Source of the DNA: Rostratula benghalensis
Lineage: Eukaryota; Chordata; Aves; Charadriiformes; Rostratulidae
Direction: 5' to 3'
Length of the DNA: 64,000 nt
NCBI GenBank assembly: GCA_013399305.1
Contig: VXAI01000090.1
Span: forward strand, 2,358,747 to 2,422,746
The notes under the pieces were generated by a model. The model saw only the letters and a program-made list of their open reading frames with translations, ran no database searches and was not told the DNA's origin. Positions 1-11,780 of the stretch are shown here, piece by piece. The position numbers and the translations under genes were made by a program. Every line of letters starts with the position of its first letter. Positions within the stretch are counted from its first letter, which is position 1.

Positions 1-3000
1 TTACATTATATAATGGAAAAACTAAGAAGGAAGAAATACAAATAAAATTACTTATACACAAACAAGTGTATGCTGGGACAGATGTCTTCAGTTTCCTAAC
101 TTTGTGAGGAAAAACTTAAGATTATGAAACAACTGCCTCTATAACCATAACAGGGAGGAAAATAGTATAGTACTTGGCTTAGGACTGAATAATTATTTGC
201 TCTCCTAATTATTTAGTAGACTCTGTGGCAAAATCCACAAAAAATCTTCACTGACTAACATCACAATTATTTCTCTTTAATACTGAGATATGCAAGAAGT
301 TCTCCAGAGCTTGCAGTTCCTCTATTTCTTCCAGTTTAGCATGAAATTTATCATCCAATTGTACTTTTAAAGTTTCACTTACGATAGCCTACCACATTTT
401 TTTCTCAGGGCAGTATCTGACTCACAATCTGGCATCATCCAGGACTCCATGTTTGTCTCAATATTAAAAGCTTTTAAGGTTTCTCCCTTTCTTGGCTCTT
501 CTTCTTCTCCTGACCCATCTCCAGAATTTTCTGCTTGGTGAGGATGTAGAAGTCAGCAGAACCTGCAGAGCAATACCTAATAACCAGCCTGCTCCCCCTA
601 GGCTATACGTAGGCCATATCTCCTGCTACTAATGATGTAGCACTCAGAAAATTACTTACATTTCACTTCCTGAAGTATTGTTTTCCTTTATGAAAAGGCA
701 ACACTCTCACTTGGACTGCTTCTACCTGCCAGCCAAATTTTTTGAGACTTTGCACCAAAACCGTAACTTCTCCATTTTCTCATGCACCGTGCCTCTCTTT
801 TCTTCTTGAAAAGAGACAGGAGGCAAAAGGCACAGAGAGTTTCTTCCATCTCTGTACTATGTTCTTTCTTGTCTTAGTCCCATTTATGGTCTTTCTGGTC
901 TTGGTCACATTTCTAAGTGGAGATTAATGAGGAGCCTGAGTCTAGTGTTTAGAATTAGCAAACAGGTGGGTTAATGAACACTGAGAGAAGGTCCTTGGGG
1001 GAGGAAGAAGTATGTACCTGTATTAGTCACATTGTTAACATCAACGCTCTTTAACAACTGGTTTGTACCAGAGTGCTCCAGGTACGGGTTAGATTTCTGC
1101 TTTTAAATGATTGCATACCTTTGCACTCCAGATTTAGAAACTGGCTCAGTTACAAGCTTTATAATCTTTTCTAATATTAGTTGCTTCTTCCACACTTTAG
1201 AGCAGTTACATGAAGTTCACACAAAGCAAACAAAGATCTTCCAAAATCAGAACAGAGGTTAGCCTGCAGTGAGCACTGCAGTGGGGACCCGACCAGGTCT
1301 TACACTTAAGTCAGGAGACTTGCAATCATCCAGAGGCTGACACAAAGACTCAACTGAATTCTAATTCTCAACTGAACCTAACAATCTAGTCAGCAAGAAA
1401 ATTAACACATGAAAACAAAAAAGAATAATAAACTTTCCCCTTCAAATTTAATTTGGGATGCTTACCACATAGAGAGGTGGGTATCTATGTTGAACAGGCT
1501 GGTGATTAAACCTCATTCAGTCAGCATGTAGAATCAAGTCTCCTCTGAGATTTTATATAGTTAAAATATATAATTTCTTCCAAGGAAACAAGGAACTGCT
1601 CAGAAGAATGAAAAGCATAAGTCTGGATAGAAGGAAGAGGGAAAAGCAATGTTTTGCACAGACACTAGAATGGCTTGTGGAGCTGGCAGGGCTCAGCACA
1701 GACAGCCCTGACATGGAGACGACCCCTCCAGCAGCACGTAGGTGTGAGTGCCCAGAAGTGTGATAATGCAACTTCTCTTCAGGCAGCAGCTGAGTTATGG
1801 TCATTATGATCAGCCCTGCCTGCAGAAAAGAGGTTTTGGCACATGCCTCAGTGGGCTTCCAGCCATTCTCCCCCAGGAGTGGGAAGCAACGCCTAGGAAG
1901 CTCTGGCCCTCAGCCCACTATGGGGTTGGTATCTTGTGTGGGCATATGTAGATAGCTGATCTACTTCTGGGGCAAAAGAGATCCAGATATAGCTGCTGCT
2001 GGTGCTACTGTACTTGCACTAACAAGCTCCTTCAAAGACAGTAAGCGTACCAATAGCAAAAACTGAAACCACCCATGAACACAGAACTGCCTAGATAACC
2101 AAGGATGCCAACAGCACCATAGAATGGGCAGTCAGGCCATTCCTCAGCCCGTAATTTAACATTTCTACCCAGCTCCTAGATGGTAGGGCAGCTAGCATAG
2201 GCGCTGATTCCCAGGAGCAGTCAGTGGTTTAGCACAGAGCAATATTGCACTCAATCCTGTCATCCAAATTCTTCGTTGTTCTTGGAAAACACACCAGAAT
2301 ACCATGGGAGCAGCTGGTCTAATTGCTTCCTTTCATTACCATCTATGGATGCTTCTGTCAAGCTAACCTCCTTTACTGACCAGGCTTCTTTACAGCTCTT
2401 GACCTCCAGCCTCATGAGAGGGTTTGAGACACCAGCTACATTGTCCACTTTCCCCATAGTCTATTTTTTAACCATTTTCCACCCTTTGTGGTCATTCACA
2501 GCAGTTAATTCTTTTCCATAACTCACCCTGCTGCACAGCCTGAATTACAGTTTTTCAGGAAAAAAAAAAAAGAAGGAATTTTTAATTACTTTTTTAAAAA
2601 AATCTTTCCAGGTACTTTTTCTGCTTGACAGCAAAGTTTTGTGTTACTTACTTTTAATTCCTACAGGGAAGAATTCTTCTTTGGTGTGATGCAGCTATGG
2701 CATTGAAATCTCCACTCCTAGGAGTATGTCACCTCCTTCCTTATTCCCAGTACTCTGTGCTGTTTTTACCAATTATCAGTATCTAAGTATTGTTTAGCAG
2801 AATATCTATGATGTGTGGTAGAAAAATCTCCCCACATGCAGTATCTTTAGAAACAGCAGTAGAATTACTGCAGAAATAGCACAGTAGTATTTACTGCACA
2901 CAGAGCAGAGTTAAACAGGTGCTGTTTTTTTAGACTTTGTAGTGACTAATAATTAACAATCAGCCATTGACATTTGTATAGTACAGATTTTATTTCCCTT

Positions 3001-4699
3001 CAGCTCTATTTTTCATTTTTAACCCCAAGAGTAGACCGGTTTCAAATTCTCAGCCCAACAGTGCCACTATCTGATTCCAGTAGAGGGGACGTAGGAGCTG
3101 GTGGTGGTGACGCTTCAACATCACAAGACTTTCCCTGGTGCAGCATCCTTCAGTTTCGGCAATTTTATCTCAATCTTTCGGGTGCCAAGAGGAAAGTTGC
3201 AAAGTCTGTCAAGGATGCAGATTTCTCAGGTCTATCTGCACAATAAGTGAACTTGTGCTTAGAAGATGCTTCTGACAGGAAGGTTGGATTGCCTACCAGC
3301 CGTGACATCCATGTAGACAAACCAACACCTTGTTGGAAACTCCATGGAACAACTACAGCGCACCCAGGCCGGGCAGCACTCCCCTTTGCACCTTTGAATA
3401 GAGGCAATACAAGTAACAGAAGTTAACCACAACCATTTTTGACTGCTTGAGGACTAGTTAGAGGATCTGCATGTGCACTTAGCATCTGTAACAATTTTTG
3501 TAGTGTTGGAGAATTTTCAGCTTAGACAGGAACCACAGCAGCACAAGGCAAGTTCATACAGCGTGAAGGTGTGAACTTAAAAAAAGCAAATAAGGAAAAA
3601 AAAAATTCAATCTACATTTATAAAGAGAAGTTCCAAGCAAAAATAGTGTGTTAGCAATCCCATAAAACTCTCCATCTTCACATTTTTTATATATTCAGTT
3701 AGACAGCAAGTTGCAAACAAAGAGAAAATTACTCTTGTGAGGCAAACCAAGAAAATGAACAAATAGTAAAAGTTGAATTTTAATCAAAAGCCAATAACTC
3801 TCTAAAGCAAAACCATAAGCTTCCTTCAGACAAGTATTTCTATTGCTTCGCTTGTGGAAAACGGCTCTATAATTAGAAAAAGAACGAACTGGTTTTTTAC
3901 TATTTCTGTAATAATACTGTTTTTTTTTCTGATAAGAACAGAAGAGACCTAAAAATTTTTTGTCTCTATTTATAGATTTGTAGAGTAGCCTGACCAATGA
4001 AGAAGTATTATAAAACAAGAGAATTGTGAAAGACTAAAATATGCACAGAGCTGCAAAGCCAGTCCTTCTTGCAAAGTTTACACTCTAGCTGGCAGCTTGA
4101 GGTGAGAGTGAGAGAGGGACTGAGAGAACTAGGAAGACAACTGTGAAGGCACGATGCAAACTGTCCTAGAGGGTGGAAAAAAAAATGGAAACAGATAATA
4201 TGCAATAAACGTCAGCTTGAGATAATTTGTATTACAGCAGTACCCAGAGAGTTTCTTATGCTGCCTGTTTCATAATGTACTACATGGTGTAAGTTTGAGG
4301 TCACGTATGTACTGCACAGTAGATAGTCATTTTAGTAATACCAAATGCGACGCTCAAGATGGTCTGAGTATAAATATCATTAGCCAAAGCATCTGCTGTT
4401 GGCCAGTGTCAGAGACAGAATATGAAAACAGAGAAGTTTTTGATTTTTTGTTGTAAGACCAACAGGCTGCACAGAGATATTTGCTTGGGCCTCAGCAGTA
4501 GCTTAACGCTGCCAGGCTGAGTCAATTAATTGTCCTTTCAGGCTGTATGAGCTGGCCAGGCACCGCCAGAGCCACTCCTGCTCTGCTGGAGTGCATCTCT
4601 GTGGTTTAAATCTTGTGAGCTTTACAGAAATAGGCTGGGTGGAAAGTTCCAGCCTGTGGAGGCCTATGAAGGTTGTTATGCTGTTTTCTGTTGTATGAA
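1..4699. other. Intergenic, no gene recognised (left edge)
   Basis: Apart from the possible pseudogene at 248-552 I see no coding or RNA gene. Open frames are short, overlap on both strands and lack family motifs. In mammals, as I recall, the gene beyond the DST 3' end is COL21A1. No von Willebrand A or collagen Gly-X-Y sequence is seen here. Confidence 0.6.
248..552 (-). pseudogene. Possible degraded coding fragment, unidentified
   Basis: Two neighbouring open stretches on the minus strand look protein-like and are joined by a frameshift. The first (552-382, stop 379-381) reads QAENSGDGSGEEEPRKG and ETLKAFNIETNMESWMMPD. The second (to stop 248-250) reads ETLKVQLDDKFHAKLEEIEE then LQALENFL, which looks like a short coiled coil. 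Acidic and coiled-coil composition with a frameshift suits a processed pseudogene. A real exon ending at the gtaagt near 376-381 is an alternative. I do not recognise the parent gene. Confidence 0.3.
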
Positions 4700-4914
4700 T
4701 CACCTTCTTCACGGTGAGGGTGACAGAACACTCGAACAGGCTGCCCAGAGAGGTTGTGGAGTCTCCTTCTCTGGAGATATTCAAAACCCACCTGGACACA
4801 TTCCTGTGTGACCTGATCTAGGTGTTCCTGCTCCAGCAGGGGGATTGGACTAGATGGTCTTTCAAGGTTGGATGATATTCTTTCAAGGTCCCGGATATTC
4901 TGTGATTCCGTGAA
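4700..4914 (+). mobile_element. CR1 LINE 3' fragment
   Basis: 5'-truncated CR1. The frame [20 protein letters not shown] runs to CDLI and a stop, which is the C-terminus of the CR1 ORF2 protein. The 3' UTR follows and ends in the ATTCTGTGATTCCGTGA tail typical of CR1. Orientation is plus. Confidence 0.92.
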
Positions 4915-5327
4915 TGTTGTTAGAGACCCTTTTGTAGGGAGGCCACCATTAGAGAGTGAGTGAGCTCACTGGGTGACTGTGCCACAGGGGGGAAGAGCAA
5001 TAGAAATTATCAGCTTGTCTCTGAAGACTTTTGTCTTTAAGTACAATAAAATCAAGTGAACCTAAGGATTCTCACCATAAAATAAAGGATCTTTAAAAGA
5101 TTACAGGAGATTTAAATCAGTGGGTGCCATGAAATAACACCATGAATGAGAGTGGCACTTGCTGTCAGAAAAATGACCAAAGTCAAAAAGATGGGAGCAC
5201 TTCTGAAGGAAGTGATCTGTGATCACTGTGTACAAGCACTGCACGAGGATGGGAGCACTCATCCCAGCAAAGCACAAAGCAGGGCAGGACCAAGAGCTCT
5301 GTGATGAGACAAAACAAAGAGGGGGAA

Positions 5328-5380
5328 AACAAAACCCAAAAAAAAAACACCCCAAAACCCCCAAACCAAACAAACACTAG
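5328..5380. repeat. A/C-rich low-complexity tract
   Basis: Runs of A and C with units such as aaaacccc and aaacaaac. No coding potential is seen. Confidence 0.7.
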
Positions 5381-6513
5381 GCTGAAGAAACCAACTCAAA
5401 AATCCAAAACATGTGTGGCCTCCAGCTGAGGAGGGCATGCATGGAGCCAGCACTGCCAGAGGAATGCTGGGCACCTTATATGGGACAAAGGAAAAGATGC
5501 CAATGAGCCACAGAAGCTATTACACCTGCAGGCAGGCACTGTCTCACGGCAGGTTTTCAGGGGAAACCAGCATATCAAGATGGAAAAAATCCATCACAGG
5601 TCTCCAAACGGAATATAAATAAGGCTGTGCAAATAAACTATAGCCCACTAAGTGGTTCACAGGAGACGTGATTGGATCTTCTGAAGGAAAATTTGTAAAT
5701 AGATAAAACCCTTCACCCAAGAGCAGTTGTAATCTGGTACCTAGCGGAGTCCCCAGCACGGCTTGCTGAGCATCATTGTTACAGCCTGCACATTGACCAG
5801 AACTGGAACTATTCCCCAGCACTCAAGCCAGATATCATGGAGCACCTCGCATCCCTACCACTAAATCTGGTCTCCAAAATAATGGGGCTGCATCCAAATC
5901 AGCTATTGGCAAGGGAGGAGAGCTGCTCCCAACTCCCAAACTGTGCTCAGGAATTGCTTATAATGGTGAAAGTCAGTTCAGGCTAAAAACCATGCCCGAG
6001 ACCTTTCCAACAGCTTAACACTATGGATGGGACTGGGTACTAGTGCTCAGGAGCCATGTAATTCACTGCCAAAAACACAGCTAGTGACTCCCAGCACAAA
6101 TCTAATTCCTGTCATCCACTATACAAGATACAGTTCATCTATATACTAAGCTATATGCAATAACCATATCAGTCTTTATTGGGAGATGCTACATAGAGAA
6201 TAAAACTTTTCCTAGGTGGTAATACCCAACTCCAGCTTTGTTTTAAAGAGGTCTGTGTGACTTGAAGAGTTACTAACCAGTAGAGTAGACCTCTGGACTT
6301 TAGAAACCGGTAGAAACTGTAGCAAGAAATAGAAGCAGCAGACACTGCCCAACATGGTATCCTGCAGAGGAGTGTTCCTAGAAAAGAAGGAAGTCACTTA
6401 TCAGCAAACTACCACAGTCACTGGAAGAGTGATCTACCTTGGATTTCCAAAAAGCTTTGGACAAGGTCCTTCTCAAAGACTCCTAATAAATTAAGGCTGG
6501 GAAAAGGAAAGGG

Positions 6514-6533
6514 AAAAAAAAAAAAAAAAAAAA
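6514..6533. repeat. Poly(A) tract, 20 nt
   Basis: Uninterrupted A run in the region downstream of DST. No retroposed body was recognised next to it. Confidence 0.8.
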
Positions 6534-9449
6534 GGAGATCCTTTATGAAATAAAGTTTGTAAGGGTGTGAGGAGAAAAGGTAGAAATATAGAAATAAAAC
6601 CCACCATTCACAGTGAAGGTTATGTTCCTGTAGGAAACTGTGCCTTTCCATCCACTCATAAATGGTATAGACAAAGAGGCATCTTACCACAAATGAAAGC
6701 AGAGTCTCATGAGGACATCACATAACTCAGTGATGGGGTAGTACAATGAAAGATGAGGTTCATCTCTGAACAGCCAGAGGGTGTCAGGCAGACAGATCCC
6801 CATGAAGCAAAAAGCTTACAATCAGCAAGTAAAGTTAAACTGCATAATGAGGCTGGTAAAAGGCCCAGTTAGTTCTCTTCTTATTTCTACCATTCCTGAA
6901 GGTGCAGCAGAGCAGATCATAGCCATGCTCTCAAATTAACTACACTTCTCTGTGTAAGTCTAAGAATACAGCTGGAAAAAATAACGCAGTTATAAATCTG
7001 TCAACAGAACTAATTTTATTTTTAGACTGTTGTCAAAATACTTAAAAACATCATTGGTAATGGAAATTTCCTTATGAGACCCACCTCTGCCCTTATTCAC
7101 TAGCTATGTCAATGGCTATTTCATGGTTTTATTTTATTAAATTGATGTAAGATAATGTGATCTTAATCTCTACTCTTGCCTGGTAGTATCTACGACCCTC
7201 CACAAGGTCATATCTCCTTCATATCTATTATGCTTTTGATCCTAGGTTTCCAAACACCAATTTTGCTTCCTCAATCTCTGTTTCCTGCAGCAACCAACAT
7301 TACTGTTCCTTCTGTAACTTCTCTACAAGAAGGAAGGATTTTGCATTCCCAGGAAACATCGCTTCCTAATGGAAAATTGTTTTCCCAGCCACGGTTAGGT
7401 AACCGAGGTGCAGCACCCCATCAGGCAAAATATGTTCTCTTCCATTTTAAATGATCTCCAGGGTAGGCAAATGCACCAAAGTACTGAACATCAGATCCAA
7501 ACACAGAGCTTCAGTTCCTCTAACTCTTATTTCTGAACTCTGTTGAAGTTCAGGAATTTACTGCCAGAGAGATTATCGTTGCTCACATTTTAACACAGAA
7601 TCAGAGCAGCCCGAGTCTTGGATGATTTGCATCTGGATCCCCTTGTTTTTACAAACAGCTGGAACCTTGTACCCCTTGAACTTTGCAGGCTTAAACCACA
7701 TCTAAGAAACATGCTTAATATAAAGACTACAGAACCTGGCAGATGTGTAAAACGCCACCTGCGGCATTTACCAAATTTATTTGCTTTAATCCCACATTAC
7801 TTGGTGCAAAGAGAGATGCATTAGTTATCCAAAATTAATTTTGGTATCAGAAACAAGAGTGTACACAAGTCACACTAGACTGGAAAAAAAAAATCCATTA
7901 GCAAATCTGAAAACAAGTGCATTTTTTGTTTTCTGTTGGAACAGGATCCAGATCAGGCTAGTTTATGTTACATTCCTGGAGGGAGCATGCCGTTGCAGCA
8001 TGTCATATATCAGATTTAGGCATGAGCCCCTGAAAGCTAACACTTGCCACAGGTGTTATAAATTCTTCGTTTTCTGTGTTCCAAGGGATTTTTTTTCTTC
8101 TTTGCTGATAAATACTATCTGACAATGTCTGAAAACTGAAATCCTCTGCTTGCAGAGGAATGGCACCAAGGGTGGCTACATGAGCCTCAGTAATGTGAGG
8201 ACCTCCTCCCCTCCAGAACTGAGGGCGGTGCCCGGCTGGCTCCTGTCCTGGCTGCTGACCAGCCTGCTGAGCAGTCCTAATTGGCATTTGGGGATTTGTC
8301 CTGCAAGACAAATCTGCAAGACAAGCTCTGCACTAAGACCAGTCAGCACAGAAGCTCTGCCCTGGTAACCACCCTATCTCGTCCTCATTGAGACTGTTCC
8401 ACACAAGCTGAGGGGCACTTGAATCAGGATTCACCTGCTAAGCAATCTGTTTAGCTCAGTTAAGTCTTTAATCAGCCTCAAGGAAAACAAATTGTCAGAA
8501 GAAGAGCAAACCTGCATGACAGGGAAAGAACCATCTTCCCCCAGTCTCTGCCTTTCCAAAAAGAACTGGTCAGGGATTAAAAAATGCCTCTGCATGTAGC
8601 AGCAAGACAGACATGAGATGTGTGTCAAGCACAAGAAAAATCATCATCAAAATTTGACATGACAGATAAACATAGGAGGCATTAACAATAGGCAGTTTTT
8701 TCATAACCTGCCCAGATCCCCTGGATAAGGGCAGGCACATGATTAACCAAAAATTCTAGCCAATGGCTGATGTTATTTCAGCATTTTTCAAATGCTTCAA
8801 CTAGAACCTTGTCAAAATAAATGGTGGATTTGTGCTGTATGTGCTTATATGGCAAGGTTGATCCACACTGATACTATTACAGGGTTGTAAAGCATAAAAT
8901 CTAGTTAATGGTTGCTGCCAAACAATGAATCAGTCACAAAATAATGACCTGAAGTATGTTCTTTTTTCCATTCTCTAATATTTCTTTGCAGCACAACCCA
9001 AACAATTGCTCATAATTAAAGTGATTGGAGGAGCAGACACTGGCAGGAAATACATTGCTGACACTGGTCCTGTAGCACTTCATTGTGCTGAATTTAGAAC
9101 AATTACATCAGTTCCTTTCATTTTGCAGAAAAAGAGGAGGGGGGCTGCTTTTTTATCTTTTGCTCTCTATGAGAGGAATCAATGTTTATCAAATCTCCTG
9201 AAGAAAACTAATGGGTTTTAAGTGAACAGTATAACAGCATCCTGGGTACCCTGATGCCTTTGTTCATCCTGTTTCACCTTCTTTATGGATGCTTTTTACT
9301 ATGAGTCATGATTTATCAGAGTTTTTTCTAGGAAAACATGAGTAGATCAGCTTTTAGTGCTGGAAGGCAGAAAATCAAACATACAGCAAGCAGGCAAAGG
9401 CGCTGGGTGAAACTAAAGTCCACATTTAAAACTACATTTGGAATTCTTA

Positions 9450-9925
9450 TAGAATCATAGAACCATTTAGGTTGGAAAAGACCCTTAAGATTATCAAGTC
9501 CAACTGTAAACCTAGCACTGCCAAGATCCACCACTAAACCTTATTGCTCATCAGCACATCTACATGTCTTTTACATATCTCCAGGGATGGCAATTCAACC
9601 ACCTCCCTGGGCAGCCTGCTCCAATGTTTGATAACCCTTTCAGTGAAGAAAGTTTCGTAATATCAGATCTAAACTTCTCCTGGCACTACCTGAGGCCATT
9701 TCCATTCATCCTATCACTTGTTACCTGGGAAAAGAGACCAACTCCCACCTCACTATAACCTCTTTTCAGGGCATTGTAGAGAGTGATGTCTCCCTTCAGC
9801 CTGTTTTTCTCCAGGTTGAAGAACCCCAGTTCCCTCAGCCACTCCTCATAAAACCTACGCTCTAAAGCCATCACAAGCTCCATCACCCTGCTTTGGACAC
9901 ACTTAAGCACCTCAATTCTTCCACA
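9450..9925 (-). mobile_element. CR1 LINE 3' fragment
   Basis: The CR1 3' terminus (agaatcatagaacc on the + strand) lies at the left, followed on the minus strand by decayed ORF2 reading [20 protein letters not shown] and further inward SQVTSDRM. Several stops and frame breaks are present. It is a 5'-truncated, inactive copy. Confidence 0.9.
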
Positions 9926-10983
9926 TATACAGAGCAAGAGTCAGGCTTGCGTGTATTATAGATTACAGTAATCTCCCAGAGCACTGTAGGGAAGCTAAAG
10001 CCACATTTTTCTCTTGAGCAGACATGACCAGTTGAAACAAAATTTGAACAAGGGGTATTCTGGTACCTATAGAGTCAAATAGTCAAGACTGCATAAAATC
10101 ATGAAACTGTCACTTTCACTTCACAAGTAGCTTTTTGCCCCAGACAAGTCTTCCCAACATTTTAGAAACTTGTCTTTCCTACACAAACCTAGAAACATTC
10201 AATTCTATTTGAGTACCAATAGGTCACAGTTTTCTACACAGATAGTAGCCATATTTGGGAGGTCCTTTAGCAGGATAGGTACCCTGAAAGAGCAGGTAGG
10301 GATTTGTCTTCACTCTACAGTGCACAGTCTACTGGGTAGCTCACAGAAAGCAAGGAACAAGGTGACCCAGCATTGGTTTCTTGCTCCCAGCAGAACATGT
10401 GCAGCCTTGGCCTTGTACGGAGTCCAGTCACAATCTGGCAGCTAGTTAGTTACTCATGCATTCAATTAAAGTACTTTTTCTCTCACACATGTCCAGAGAT
10501 ATAGCACTTCCCATGAGTGGCTGTGAATAGATCTTTGAAGAGGTTCTCACAGAATGAATGTACCTCTGTTTCCCCAACGTGCTGAATAGAGGGCAAACTT
10601 GGTTCAGAAATATAATCTATATTAGTATATTCACAACAAGCAAGATCTGTGCATTCATATCTCATTTGTTACCCATGTAGACCTTGCAACAAAATCCAGA
10701 GTGGTTTTGGGGGAAAAAAACCCAACCAACCAAACAAACAAATCCACAAAAACCCCCATTTGTGAATAGAGCACTGTGCAAGGAGCAAGGAAGATATGTC
10801 TTGCAGTTTGCCTTCAGCAAGCCACTTTGTTTCTTTGCCCTTGTCTTTCATGGTTTTTACTAACTCTATTAACAGCTTCTTGGGAGCCTAGCTGTGGCTG
10901 ATGCCCCTAGCTTCAGTAACACCATAAATATCAAATATCATTAAGAATATGATTTTGTATGTTCTTAAGACCAGGGTGTAAGC

Positions 10984-11780
10984 CACAGAAACATAGATTT
11001 GTTGAGGCTGGAAGGGACCTCTGGAGATCATTTATTCCAACCTCCCTGCTCAGAGAATGGTTAACAAAAGCATACCACCCAGAATTATGTGCAGTCAGGT
11101 TTAACGTCTTCAAGGATGGAAACTCCACCACTTGCCTAGGCAACTTGTTCCAGCATTCAATCACCTTCAGAGCAAAAGGTTTATTCTAAGTACTCTTCCT
11201 GTATTTGAACTTGTGCCCATTGATATCACAGGATACCACTGAGAAGAGTCTGCTTCCATGTGTCTCCCAGAGACAGAGAAAGCTCCCTCTTTCTCAGCTA
11301 CTATTTTTTATGTAAAATTCTCCAGTTCCTTCAGCACTGTGGCTCTTTGCTGGTCTCCCCCTAGAATGTCTTAAACTGGATAGCCCAGAATTGGACACAG
11401 CACTGCAGGTGTAGCCTCGCAAGTGCAGAAAGATACTCTCCTTCAACCTGCTGTTGAAGGCAATGCTTTCCCTTATGCAGCCCAGAACACTGTTGGCCTT
11501 TTTTGCCACAAAACTTGGCTCATGGTCAGATTTGTGTCCAAAATGTGTCCCAGGGCCTTTTCTGCAAAGCGACTTCCCAGTCGGTCTCACCCCTAGCCTG
11601 ACCTGGTGCTTGGGGCTGTTCTTTCCCAGGTGCAAGGCTTGGTACTTCTCTTTGTTGAACATCATGAGGTTCCCACCCGGCGTTTCTCCAGTCAGTGGTG
11701 ATCCCTCAGAATGACATCATATCTCCTCTGGTCTATCAGCCACTCCTCCCAGTTTTGCATCATCTGCACAGCAAGTCCCA
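10984..11780 (-). mobile_element. CR1 LINE fragment, about 0.8 kb, longest in window
   Basis: Minus-strand CR1 with the 3' end at the left (cacagaaacatag) and ORF2 remnants to the right: FNKEKYQALHLGKNSPKHQ and VAKKANSVLGCIRESIAF match the connection region downstream of the CR1 reverse transcriptase. Frames are broken in several places. It reaches about 0.8 kb from the 3' end. Confidence 0.88.

Larger units (their letters stand above)
4915..9449. other. Intergenic, nothing recognised
   Basis: Low-complexity A/C and A tracts only. A somewhat GC-richer patch at about 8,150-8,370 has short open frames on both strands without a recognisable product. Confidence 0.6.

Noticed and set aside
2974..3407. 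Opposing 80-90 codon frames
   Set aside because: Frames on opposite strands overlap, with no motif and no exon structure.
8003..8370. Overlapping open frames on both strands in a GC-richer patch
   Set aside because: Open on both strands because stops are rarer in GC-rich sequence; no product recognised.
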